64,000 nt of DNA, taken from contig NZ_CP041767.1 in the NCBI RefSeq assembly GCF_022026395.1, positions 3,256,501-3,320,500 of the forward strand, read 5' to 3'. The notes below the pieces were generated by a model, which saw only the letters and a list, made by a program, of their open reading frames with translations, was not told the origin of the DNA and ran no database searches. The DNA comes from Brevibacillus brevis (GTDB lineage: Bacteria; Bacillota; Bacilli; Brevibacillales; Brevibacillaceae). Made by a program: the position numbers and the translations under genes. Below, one piece after another: positions 1-7,685 of the stretch (positions within the stretch are counted from its first letter, which is position 1; each line of letters begins with the position of its first letter).

Positions 1-448
1 CATAATCAGCACTCGTCAGTATCTGGCGTAACGAGAGAATAGGGATTGGCTGGGTCTCCACAAGCTGTACTTCTATGTTGTCAGGGTATGCCATCATGGG
101 GATCCCCTGCGCCATTTTCAAAAGATCATGGTTCAGTTGTTTTATGGTATAGTCCAAAGCGTTTCGTTTTTCATACATTTCCTTTTGTTTGCGAAGAAGC
201 GCGGAGACAAGCTTTTCTTCCGATTGATCATCTTCCACTTCCAGAATGGCTTTGATTTCGTCCAGCGAAAAATGGTACGATTTCAAACGGTTGATGAAGA
301 GCATCTTTGTCAGTTGCTTGATAGAATAATACCGATAGCCATTTTCAGGATTAATCTCGTCCGGGTTCATTAGTCCAATTTCGGCATAATAACGAAGCGT
401 TTTCGTTGACACTCCGCATATCTTTGAGAACTCTCCGATTGCTAGCAC
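1..448 (-). CDS. MerR-family transcriptional regulator, C-terminal part outside the window
   Basis: The N-terminus reads as a MerR winged helix: IGEFSKICGVSTKTLRYY, then the wing NGYRYYS, then a long dimerisation helix around residues 75-115. The visible end, VETQPIPILSLR, matches the beginning of a GyrI-like (BmrR-type) effector-binding domain, so the protein probably senses small hydrophobic compounds. I chose a GTG start because GGAGGTGA lies 4-8 bases upstream on the minus strand. The 3' end is cut off by the window edge, so target and ligand cannot be judged. Family call is sure; the effector domain is likely. Confidence 0.85.
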   Translation of the reverse strand, partial: MLAIGEFSKICGVSTKTLRYYAEIGLMNPDEINPENGYRYYSIKQLTKMLFINRLKSYHFSLDEIKAILEVEDDQSEEKLVSALLRKQKEMYEKRNALDYTIKQLNHDLLKMAQGIPMMAYPDNIEVQLVETQPIPILSLRQILTSADY

Positions 449-486
449 AGGCTCACCTCCACTGCTCAATCTGTATCGATATTCTA

Positions 487-517
487 CTTATACCCCTTCC
501 CCTTAGGGCAAAGTCAA
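487..517 (-). promoter_or_regulatory. MerR-type promoter with 19-bp spacer
   Basis: On the minus strand TTGACT (512-517) and TATAAG (487-492) are separated by exactly 19 bp, the over-long spacer typical of promoters that MerR proteins untwist. The spacer holds a GC-rich imperfect dyad around CCCTAAGGGG. It lies about 40 bp before the merR-like gene, so autoregulation is the simplest reading. Confidence 0.7.
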
Positions 518-647
518 CTGCAAGAGCCGTTCTCCGGCAACCTGCTCGAATCTGACTTTGTTCTCAAACTGCTAGCACCTGCTAAGCAATGATTGTACAA
601 TGATCTAGTGAATCGTAAATGCTAAATAAAACCAGGAGGTTCTGAAA

Positions 648-674
648 ATGACGGAGCAATATGTATTCCGTTAA
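648..674 (+). CDS. 8-residue leader peptide upstream of the acetyltransferase
   Basis: ATG at 648 follows a strong AGGAGGT site at good spacing and encodes MTEQYVFR before TAA. It lies 57 bases before the satA-like gene. Short peptides with strong ribosome sites ahead of antibiotic-resistance genes often serve as translational attenuators. Nothing proves that this one is translated; it could also be the remnant of an older gene. Confidence 0.4.
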   Translation: MTEQYVFR

Positions 675-694
675 GTCCGTGGTCCCCCTAATAT

Positions 695-725
695 CTCTAT
701 TCTCACCCTATAAAAATAGAGGAGG
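695..725 (+). promoter_or_regulatory. Hairpin reaching into the ribosome site of the acetyltransferase
   Basis: CTCTATT (695-701) can pair with AATAGAG (715-721), leaving a 13-base loop. The right arm covers the first bases of the GAGGAGG ribosome site (719-725). This would lower access to the 732 start codon, as in translational attenuation. Confidence 0.4.
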
Positions 726-731
726 ACGAAT

Positions 732-1286
732 ATGGATATTTTCATTAGGGAACTGCGTGCTGGGGACGATGATTGTGGTTCAAACATTGATGGGAGCTTT
801 ATCGTAGACTCTACCCTTGTCTTACAACTTATGGGACAGCGAATCGGATATACGGTGAAGGAGGTCCCTCTTAGGAATAAAAGCTACGATGATGAACACC
901 TTGAGGAAGATACTGTTGAGGATTATTCGAACTATATCGGCAATCCCCATCAAATCATTTATGTAGCGCTCGTGAATAATCAAGTTGTGGGTCAAATTGT
1001 TTTGAAAAGAAATTGGAACAAATTTGCCTATGTGGAAGATATTAAAGTTGATAAGCAATATAGAGGATACGGTCTCGGTAAAAAACTAATCGAACAGGCT
1101 ATACGTTGGACGAAGGATGGCGGGATGACGGGAATCATGCTGGAGACACAAAGTAATAATGTCCGCGCATGTAAATTCTACGAAAGTTGTGGTTTTGTCA
1201 TCGGAGGTTTCGATTCCTACGTCTACAGGGGGCTTGACAAAGATAGTGATGAGGTAGCAATTTACTGGTATCTCATGCTTGATTAA
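732..1286 (+). CDS. satA: GNAT acetyltransferase, streptothricin acetyltransferase (SatA) type
   Basis: 184 residues of the GNAT fold. The acetyl-CoA loop is visible as V-D-x-x-Y-R-G-Y-G-L-G-K-K-L (about 105-118), followed by MLETQSNNVRACKFYESCGF and an unusual tail FDSYVYRG...EVAIYWYLM. The tail and the HxNKxAYVEDI segment match the SatA/YyaR family, which acetylates the beta-lysine of streptothricin, a miscoding antibiotic; substrate specificity is inferred from family likeness. The start has a GGAGGA site 7 bases upstream. A leader peptide and hairpin precede it. It may be transcribed from a weak TTGTAC/TAAATG promoter near 593-621. Confidence 0.75.
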   Translation: MDIFIRELRAGDDDCGSNIDGSFIVDSTLVLQLMGQRIGYTVKEVPLRNKSYDDEHLEEDTVEDYSNYIGNPHQIIYVALVNNQVVGQIVLKRNWNKFAYVEDIKVDKQYRGYGLGKKLIEQAIRWTKDGGMTGIMLETQSNNVRACKFYESCGFVIGGFDSYVYRGLDKDSDEVAIYWYLMLD

Positions 1287-1515
1287 AAAGTAATCCTCCG
1301 CACTTTTCAACTATCGGAATGATCGTTCAATGAATCGCGGTAGACAAGGACTTTATTTCTGGTCCATGGCTACCGCTGTTTTGATTGGTAAGGGTAGATG
1401 GTAAGTTTGATTTGCAACTGTTCTTTCCCTATTTATTGGCAACGAATGCACAAATAATAGTCTTGTAGCGAAGTTTGCTAGATAAATAGAAAAAAGAGAT
1501 AGGAGTTCGCTTTTT

Positions 1516-3027
1516 ATGTCACGATCCGATACACGTAATCGCTTCATTATCATTGCAATGGCACTGGGCTTACTGATGTCTTCCCTCGACAATACCATCA
1601 CTTCGGCGGCTATTAGTCACATTATTAAAGATATCGGTGGCTTTGAAAGCATGAGCTGGGTTTTCACCTCATACGTCTTAGCCGCGACCAGTACGATGCT
1701 CATCTTCGGGAAAATGTCCGATCTTTTTGGACGCAAGTTGTTTTACTTACTAGGGATTACGATTTTTCTCATTGGCTCGGCACTGTGTGGCGTTGCCCAA
1801 AGCATCGAACAGCTAATTGCTTTTCGTGCCCTTCAAGGAATTGGTTCAGGGGCGCTCTTTCCGATTACTTTCACAATCCTGTTTACGCTATCCTCTGATC
1901 CGAAATATACGGCACGAATCTCTGGCGTGTTTGCCGGAATCTTTGGGCTCTCCTCTATCGCCGGCCCTCAAGTCGGGACCTTGCTCTCTGATTACTTGGG
2001 GTGGCGTTGGTGCTTTTATGTCAATGTTCCGATCGGTTTGTTGTCTCTCTTAACGCTTCTGTTTTCCCTAAAAGAATCCCGTTCTCATACAAAGCCAACG
2101 ATTGACTATTGGGGTACCGTTACATTAATCGTCGCTTGTGTAGCTGTCATGCTGGCGCTTGAATGGGGAGGAAAAGAATATGAGTGGTCTTCTTGGCAAA
2201 TCATCTCACTGTTTGCACTGGCCGGAATAGTGGGGATCGCTTTTATTATGGTAGAACGTCATGTACAGGAACCGATCCTTCCTTTCCAGATTTTCCAAAA
2301 CCGAATGGTGGTCGCGACTTGTATCGCCTGTCTTTCTCAAGGTGCCATCATGTTTGCTGCTATTACTTATTTGCCTATTTTCGCTGTGGCCGTACTTGGA
2401 TATCCGAACTCCAATAGTGTTTTGACCCCGTTGATGCTCTCTTTGACGGGAGGTGCCGTGGTATTCGGAATGTTGCAAACAAAATTTTCCTTTCGATCTC
2501 TCATGGCGTTCTCTATGCTCGCTTGTGTAGTTAGTTCTATTTTTCTTATGTACGTTTCAACTGGCATTTCCTTCTTTTTCTTAACACTCTTGATGATTCT
2601 GTTCGGGTTTGCTGCAATCGGGCCGTTAATGAGCGTTGCACAAAACGCGATCGTGCATTCGGTTGATAAAAAATATATCGGTATTTCTTCCTCGATCGTT
2701 GGTTTTTGTCGAAACATGGGAGGCGTACTCGGCGCATCGATCACGGCTGCTGTTGTGAACCAAAATTATGCGAGTATCGTATCCACAGGGGCGTCATTAC
2801 ATGGCATTTCCTTGGAGAAAGTAGCTGATCTGCTTAATCCTGAAGTTCTCATGCGTGAGCCTTTAACAATTGAGCCGAGTGTTCATTCTTTTCTGAGTCA
2901 CTCTCTAGGAAGCGCCATCAATCATGGTTATACCGTGGGATTGATTTTCGCCGTTATTGGTTTCTTTTCTGTACTATACGCAGGCCCTGGCAAGCTTGAG
3001 CGCCAGCAAAAGAGTGTCGAATCATAA
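1516..3027 (+). CDS. MFS multidrug exporter, DHA2 (EmrB/QacA) family, 14 helices
   Basis: 503 residues, the usual length of 14-helix drug:H+ antiporters. Motif A is seen as GKMSDLFGRKLFYLLG after helix 2, the R-A-L-Q-G-I-G-S-G motif in helix 4, and antiporter motif C-like SSIAGPQVGTLLSDYLGWRWCFYVNVPIG at helix 5. Helix 1 carries the conserved D of SSLDNTI. It sits in the cell membrane and should expel lipophilic cations or other drugs; the substrate is unknown. TAGGAG lies upstream of the ATG. An HxlR regulator follows 105 bp downstream on the same strand, suggesting a regulated exporter. The 228-base gap upstream shows no clear promoter. Confidence 0.88.
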   Translation: MSRSDTRNRFIIIAMALGLLMSSLDNTITSAAISHIIKDIGGFESMSWVFTSYVLAATSTMLIFGKMSDLFGRKLFYLLGITIFLIGSALCGVAQSIEQLIAFRALQGIGSGALFPITFTILFTLSSDPKYTARISGVFAGIFGLSSIAGPQVGTLLSDYLGWRWCFYVNVPIGLLSLLTLLFSLKESRSHTKPTIDYWGTVTLIVACVAVMLALEWGGKEYEWSSWQIISLFALAGIVGIAFIMVERHVQEPILPFQIFQNRMVVATCIACLSQGAIMFAAITYLPIFAVAVLGYPNSNSVLTPLMLSLTGGAVVFGMLQTKFSFRSLMAFSMLACVVSSIFLMYVSTGISFFFLTLLMILFGFAAIGPLMSVAQNAIVHSVDKKYIGISSSIVGFCRNMGGVLGASITAAVVNQNYASIVSTGASLHGISLEKVADLLNPEVLMREPLTIEPSVHSFLSHSLGSAINHGYTVGLIFAVIGFFSVLYAGPGKLERQQKSVES

Positions 3028-3132
3028 AGATCCAAGGGTTTCTTGCTCGCATCGCTTTCCAAAAATGGCAGCATGATGTATGGTGGAGTATATGCATTTG
3101 CAAACTATACTTCCCAAAGGAGAGTGTACTTC

Positions 3133-3498
3133 GTGCGTGAAACCTGTGTTCCGACTGGTGTGGAGCTGAAAGACACTGGCTTTGGATATACATTGTCTCT
3201 AATAGGCGGTAAATATAAAATGATCATTTTGTATTGGCTAGCTGAAAAGAAGGTAATGCGGCATAATGAGCTAAAGCGAAGTATCGGTACCATTTCTTTT
3301 AAAACGCTAAGCTTGATGTTAAAAGAGCTGGAGGCAGATGACCTGATCATCCGCAAGGAATTCCCCCAAGTCCCTCCCAAAGTGGAATATTCCTTAACAG
3401 AACGTGGGCTTTCTCTGATTCCCTTATTAAATATGATGTGCGACTGGGGAGAGAAAAACAGCGTGCCCCCTCGGGAGGAAGTAAAGCAGCAAGCATAG
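3133..3498 (+). CDS. HxlR-family winged-helix regulator
   Basis: 121 residues from a GTG start that has AAAGGAGA 10 bases upstream; a GTG at 3124 is possible but too close to that site. The core GYTLSLIGGKYKMIILYWLAEKKVMRHNELKRSIGTIS is the HxlR signature, followed by the recognition helix and wing (LKELEADDLIIRKEF...PPKVEYSLTERGLSL). The N-terminal Cys of CVPTG sits where redox- or electrophile-sensing HxlR proteins keep one. It lies between a drug exporter and a convergent quinone reductase; both are typical HxlR targets, but that link is inferred from position. Confidence 0.87.
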   Translation: MRETCVPTGVELKDTGFGYTLSLIGGKYKMIILYWLAEKKVMRHNELKRSIGTISFKTLSLMLKELEADDLIIRKEFPQVPPKVEYSLTERGLSLIPLLNMMCDWGEKNSVPPREEVKQQA

Positions 3499-3515
3499 AT
3501 TGTTTCTAACAGGAA

Positions 3516-3553
3516 AAGAAGTATCTCCCGAACGAGGAAATACTTCTTTTTTC
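3516..3553. terminator. Bidirectional terminator between hxlR and the quinone reductase
   Basis: AAGAAGTAT (3516-3524) pairs with ATACTTCTT (3540-3548); T-rich tracts lie on both sides. It separates two convergent genes. Confidence 0.75.
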
Positions 3554-3564
3554 TTTCCGACTTC

Positions 3565-4128
3565 TTACAGGTTATCAATGAATTTCAAATAATCTTGCGC
3601 ACTCTTATCCAATACGCTGCCGGTCGGTTCAAGCTCTTGACCAGGTACATTTTCCCCGGACTCCGTCTCCGTACCATAATACGCAAAGAATGAACGATAA
3701 TCTGCGTGGCAGTAGCGGAAGGTTGTTTCAAAAGGGGTCAATATTTGCGCAAGTGTATACCGATACCTTCCCTCTTCCTGATAATCCTCTTTCCTTATTC
3801 CCGCAGATACGGCTAATGCAGCTTTGCGATTCTTTAATTTATCGCCTCCTTTTGAACCGTACGCCCACCCATATGCAAAAACATCGTCAAGCCATTTTTT
3901 CAGGAGAGGCGGACAATTAAACCAGTAAACCGGGAACTGTAAAACAAGATTCCCATGCGATTCAATCAATTGCTGTTCTTTTTCCACATCAATGTTTCCA
4001 TCTGGGTATGCCTTATGCAATTCGTGTACGGTATACTTTTCTGGATATATTTTGAGTTCTTCTACCCATCGCTTGTTGATGACGGATGTTTCGATGCTTG
4101 GATGTGTGACAATTACAAGGGTTTTCAA
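3565..4128 (-). CDS. NAD(P)H-dependent quinone reductase, flavodoxin-like fold (YwrO/KefF type)
   Basis: 187 residues from a TTG start with GGAGGAA 7 bases upstream. KTLVIVTHP is the first strand of the flavodoxin-2 fold; LQFPVYWFNCPPLLKKWLDDVFAYGWAYG is the FMN and substrate loop shared by NQO1, MdaB, KefF and YwrO. It should be a soluble FMN enzyme reducing quinones or electrophiles by two electrons. A convergent HxlR regulator is next door, a pairing often seen for electrophile defence. The physiological substrate is unknown. Confidence 0.85.
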   Translation of the reverse strand: MKTLVIVTHPSIETSVINKRWVEELKIYPEKYTVHELHKAYPDGNIDVEKEQQLIESHGNLVLQFPVYWFNCPPLLKKWLDDVFAYGWAYGSKGGDKLKNRKAALAVSAGIRKEDYQEEGRYRYTLAQILTPFETTFRYCHADYRSFFAYYGTETESGENVPGQELEPTGSVLDKSAQDYLKFIDNL

Positions 4129-4237
4129 AGTAAGTTCCTCCTTGAAGTTTGTTGTTTTATGAGTATAAAATGCTCTCTGCAAATTTGTAAGTATGCACAT
4201 TTTGTTCAGTTACTTACATAAAGGTGAGTGTAAAGAA

Positions 4238-4297
4238 CAGAAAAAAGCCTCCCCGCGACCTAATGCATCTAGGTTCGTATCGTTGGGAAGCCTCTTT
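4238..4297 (-). terminator. Terminator after the GNAT gene
   Basis: On the minus strand GCTTCCC pairs with GGGGAGGC (one G-U), with an inner ACCTA/TAGGT stem, followed by six T. It ends the unit that begins at rpiR. Confidence 0.6.
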
Positions 4298-4306
4298 GCC
4301 AATGTT

Positions 4307-4774
4307 TTATATGAGCTTTTTCTCCATATACAGCGTGCCTTCAATCGGATTGAAACGATAGGGCTCAATTGGATAGAATCCCAACGAGCGGTATAGCTGA
4401 ATTGCTTGTTCCATCGTAGGAAGCGTATCTAAACGGATGAAGGAATAGCCTCGTAATTTCGCATCGTCCATGATCGCCAAGGCTAATTTTTTCCCAACGC
4501 CCCTTCCTTTCCATTCAGGTTTCACATACAACCTCTTCATTTCGCAAACTTGTTCATCTATTTTTCGTAAGGCAACACATCCTGCTGGCTGTTCATCATC
4601 TAACGCCAACAAAATACAACCGTCTGGGGGTGCGTATTCGCCCGGTATATTTTGCAATTCGGTCGCAATATTTTGAAAGCTCAAATCAACTCCTAATGAA
4701 TCTACGTACTTCATGAAAAGTTCATGTGCTTGTTCGTATTGATTTCCTTCTGTTGCATGAATCAAACGCAGCAA
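4307..4774 (-). CDS. GNAT-family N-acetyltransferase
   Basis: About 155 residues. The acetyl-CoA site is clear: CEMKRLYVKPEWKGRGVGKKLALAIMDDA, then IRLDTLPTMEQAIQLYRSLGFYPIEPYRFNPIEGTLYMEKKL, the ending of a common small-molecule acetyltransferase subgroup. I prefer a TTG start at 4774 because GGAGGTG lies six bases upstream; a GTG at 4789 overlaps that site. It begins 33 bp after the acyl-CoA ligase stop with no terminator between, so it is probably the last gene of that unit. The acceptor substrate is unknown. Confidence 0.8.
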   Translation of the reverse strand: MLRLIHATEGNQYEQAHELFMKYVDSLGVDLSFQNIATELQNIPGEYAPPDGCILLALDDEQPAGCVALRKIDEQVCEMKRLYVKPEWKGRGVGKKLALAIMDDAKLRGYSFIRLDTLPTMEQAIQLYRSLGFYPIEPYRFNPIEGTLYMEKKLI

Positions 4775-4807
4775 TCCAAACACCTCCACATCCCGTCATA
4801 CGATCAT

Positions 4808-6316
4808 TTAAGAGGTGCGCAACGAGCGACGCAAGATTTTCCCTGTAGTGTTTTTGGGAAGCTCTGCTACGAATTCGACCTGACGAGGAACTTTGTATTT
4901 CGCCAGCTTGTCACGACAAAATGCCATAATATCCTCTTGAGAAACCGCTATTTCCTTCAAAGCCACAAATGCCTTGACTGCTTCACCATGCACCTCGTCA
5001 GGAATCCCGATCACAGCCGCCTCGATAACCGCAGGGTGCTGATAAAGCACTTCTTCTACCTCACGCGGATACACGTTATAGCCGTCAACGAGAATCATGT
5101 CTTTTTTGCGGTCAACGATGTACACATATCCTTCTTCATCCATACGCGCCATGTCTCCCGTATACAACCAACCATCTCGAAGCGCCGCTGCCGTATCATC
5201 TGGCAAACCAAGGTACCCTATCATAACGTTCGGCCCTTGCACCACCAGCTCGCCCACTTCTCCACGTGCCACTTCGTTTCCTTCCGGATCGACGACCTTG
5301 TTCTTCACAAGCGGGATATCGACTCCTACCGATCCTGGCTTTCTGGTCCCGTGCAGTGGGTTAAATGTTGTAGCTGGTGCTGCCTCGGACAAACCGTAGC
5401 CCTCCAGTACCTTGGCATCGTATTTCGCTTCGAACTTGTGCAGGAGCTCTACGGGCATGGATGCACCTCCCGAACAGTATATCCGTATGGAGGAGACATC
5501 TTCTTTTGTCGCAGTCGGCACCTGTAGCAGATAGTTGTACATGGTCGGAACACCTGCAAAACATGTGGCCTTTTGCTCACGAATCGTTTGAAGGACGTCT
5601 ACTGGATGAAATTTTGGCACGATAATGATGGCTGCTCCCGTGCGAATCGGGCCATTCATGCACACCGTCATGCAGAAGACATGAAACATCGGGAGTACCG
5701 CGACCATGCGATCTTCTGGCACCAACTCGAACAATATCCCCATCGCATCCGCATTCGATGCCATATTACGGTGGGAGAGCATCGCTCCTTTTGGCTGGCC
5801 AGTCGTGCCTGATGTATACAGAATTACAGCGAGGTCATCTTCGTTTCGTTCCGGCTCCACGTATCCTTCCTCTGACTCTTGCCCTTCCTGTACAAGCTGA
5901 TCGATCGTTATTTCATTTTCAATAGATTCCGTGTAGATGAGAAGCTGCAAATCTTCTATTTGGTCCTTCATCGGGGTTAGTACCGGCTGCAATGTGGATA
6001 AGGCAATGGCTGCCTTTGCTTTACTATTTGATAGAATGAAGCTAATTTCGCGAGCCGTATAGATGGGGTTCATGGGAACAACAACAGCTCCTACGCGGAG
6101 TATCGCATAGTAAGCGCTAACAAAATGCGGCCGATTATCCATGAGCAGGGCGACAGCATCCCCTTTTCCAATCCCGTGCTGGGCAAGTCCTGCTGCGAGA
6201 TGTTCGACCTGCTGATTGAATTGTGCATACGATGTCGTTTCTCCCATAAAGACAAAGGCTGGACGATCCGCAAACTGTTTCGCGCTCTGCATGAGACCTT
6301 CACTCAAATGATACAT
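4808..6316 (-). CDS. lcfB: Long-chain fatty acid-CoA ligase (AMP-forming)
   Basis: 502 residues of the ANL adenylate-forming family. The AMP-binding P-loop YTSGTTGQPKG lies near 168-178, the A5 motif GYGLSEAAP near 310, the hinge LYTGDMARMDEEGYVYIVDRKKD near 390-412, and the catalytic lysine in PKNTTGKILRR at the C-terminus. It should activate a fatty or related carboxylic acid with ATP and CoA. Length and sequence resemble Bacillus LcfB/YhfL. ATG at 6316 has GGGGGTAGG upstream. It is the fourth gene of an apparent operon with rpiR, capA and an MFS transporter, which is unusual company and leaves the true acid open. Confidence 0.85.
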   Translation of the reverse strand: MYHLSEGLMQSAKQFADRPAFVFMGETTSYAQFNQQVEHLAAGLAQHGIGKGDAVALLMDNRPHFVSAYYAILRVGAVVVPMNPIYTAREISFILSNSKAKAAIALSTLQPVLTPMKDQIEDLQLLIYTESIENEITIDQLVQEGQESEEGYVEPERNEDDLAVILYTSGTTGQPKGAMLSHRNMASNADAMGILFELVPEDRMVAVLPMFHVFCMTVCMNGPIRTGAAIIIVPKFHPVDVLQTIREQKATCFAGVPTMYNYLLQVPTATKEDVSSIRIYCSGGASMPVELLHKFEAKYDAKVLEGYGLSEAAPATTFNPLHGTRKPGSVGVDIPLVKNKVVDPEGNEVARGEVGELVVQGPNVMIGYLGLPDDTAAALRDGWLYTGDMARMDEEGYVYIVDRKKDMILVDGYNVYPREVEEVLYQHPAVIEAAVIGIPDEVHGEAVKAFVALKEIAVSQEDIMAFCRDKLAKYKVPRQVEFVAELPKNTTGKILRRSLRTS

Positions 6317-6379
6317 CACACACCTACCCCCTTTTCAGAAAATTTTAACATCTAGGACCAAGCCTATAAAGTATTACTT

Positions 6380-7639
6380 TTAGGAAACATGAGGGATTGG
6401 CGGTGCTGATTGATTGACTTGTTCATTGCGCTTCACAAAGAGCAGGAAAAGCACGCCGCAAATGATAAAGAGCAACCCGTTGACGATCATAGCGTTGCCA
6501 AAACCAGTGCCAATATCTCCAGCAGACTGAACGATAGAGCCTGTTACCAGCGGCGAGATGATCCCTGCCAACGTAACCAGGCTGGACAACACGCCTACCA
6601 AAAGTCCCGTGCGTTCTGGCAACAAGCTGCTGACAATGACTGAGGCAGCTGTTCCAACAGAAAAAGCAAACCCTTTTCCTAGGCACAGAAAGATCAAAAC
6701 AAGTACCGTAGATTGAAAAAGAGTAACACTGTAAAAGCACAGTCCCCCTAAAATAATCGAAACACCTCCAACCAGAACGTATGATTTGCGATAGCTGCGA
6801 TGCTTTTTAAAGAAACGATCACCAATGGAAGAAATCAGTATGGTCACCAGTCCAGCTAAAAGTCCCGTGCCAGCAATCGCATAGGCCATTTCCTGATTCG
6901 TAAACTGGAAGACCTTGACGAGATAGACAGGCTCCCATACGGCTGCGAAGGTCGTCCCCCATATTTGAGCAAAATAGATTAAAAAACAGAATAGAAACGT
7001 GGATGAGAGCAAGACACCGGATATATCCGACCATTTCGCTTTTGGCAAGGTCGGAGGTTCGACTTTTGCAGGTGCGACGCTGACAAGTGGTTTTTCTTTT
7101 CCGATCCACAGCCAGACCAAGAGCCACATCAGACTGAGTGCGCCCATAAACGCCCAGGAAAATCTCCATCCATAGCTATCAATCAGCGCGACGATCACCG
7201 GTGCGGAAGCAACCGCACCGACGAAAGCACCGAAGTTCACGGTGGAATAAACCAATCCACGCTTTTCTTCGGGAAACCATTTGTTTAAATGGCTGACAAC
7301 TGTTGCCCAAAACGGCCCTTCGCCTATTCCAAGCAATACCCGCGCTACGACAAGCATCGGCAAACCCGCGATCGCATAAGCGCCGAATTGAATGACAGTC
7401 CAGGAAAGTGCCATGATCGCCAGCATTTTTTTCGTCCCGATGCGATCCGACAATGCCGCGCCTACAATCCCGGCTATGGAGAAAAACCAGAAGAAACTGC
7501 TTCCAACAAGTCCCCAGTCTTTTTCGTTCAATGAAAATTCAGTCATGATCGGCACGGCAGAATATCCCGCAATCGTTTTATCCGCATAATTGATCATGTA
7601 TAGCAAAAACAACATAATCATTGTGATTCTGGCCATCAT
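6380..7639 (-). CDS. MFS transporter, anion/cation symporter-like, 12 helices
   Basis: 419 residues from the ATG that follows CGGAG by eight bases. Helix 1 carries MINYADKTIAGYS and helix 2 is followed by ALSDRIGTKKMLAIMALSW, a motif A; ARVLLGIGEGPFWATVVSHLNKWFPEEKRG is the signature of the anion:cation symporter family that includes phthalate, glucarate and galactonate carriers. It probably imports an organic acid. It lies 46 bp after capA and 63 bp before the acyl-CoA ligase, so the imported acid may be that enzyme's substrate (inference). Confidence 0.82.
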   Translation of the reverse strand: MMARITMIMLFLLYMINYADKTIAGYSAVPIMTEFSLNEKDWGLVGSSFFWFFSIAGIVGAALSDRIGTKKMLAIMALSWTVIQFGAYAIAGLPMLVVARVLLGIGEGPFWATVVSHLNKWFPEEKRGLVYSTVNFGAFVGAVASAPVIVALIDSYGWRFSWAFMGALSLMWLLVWLWIGKEKPLVSVAPAKVEPPTLPKAKWSDISGVLLSSTFLFCFLIYFAQIWGTTFAAVWEPVYLVKVFQFTNQEMAYAIAGTGLLAGLVTILISSIGDRFFKKHRSYRKSYVLVGGVSIILGGLCFYSVTLFQSTVLVLIFLCLGKGFAFSVGTAASVIVSSLLPERTGLLVGVLSSLVTLAGIISPLVTGSIVQSAGDIGTGFGNAMIVNGLLFIICGVLFLLFVKRNEQVNQSAPPIPHVS

Positions 7640-7685
7640 GTGAATCACTCCGTTTGTACAGGAAATAGACTACCGCTGTTTCCCG

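Noticed and set aside
4724-5527. Long open frame (267 codons) on the plus strand over the acyl-CoA ligase
   Set aside because: It runs opposite to a well-supported ligase gene; its product is rich in Cys, His and Arg and has no recognisable domain.
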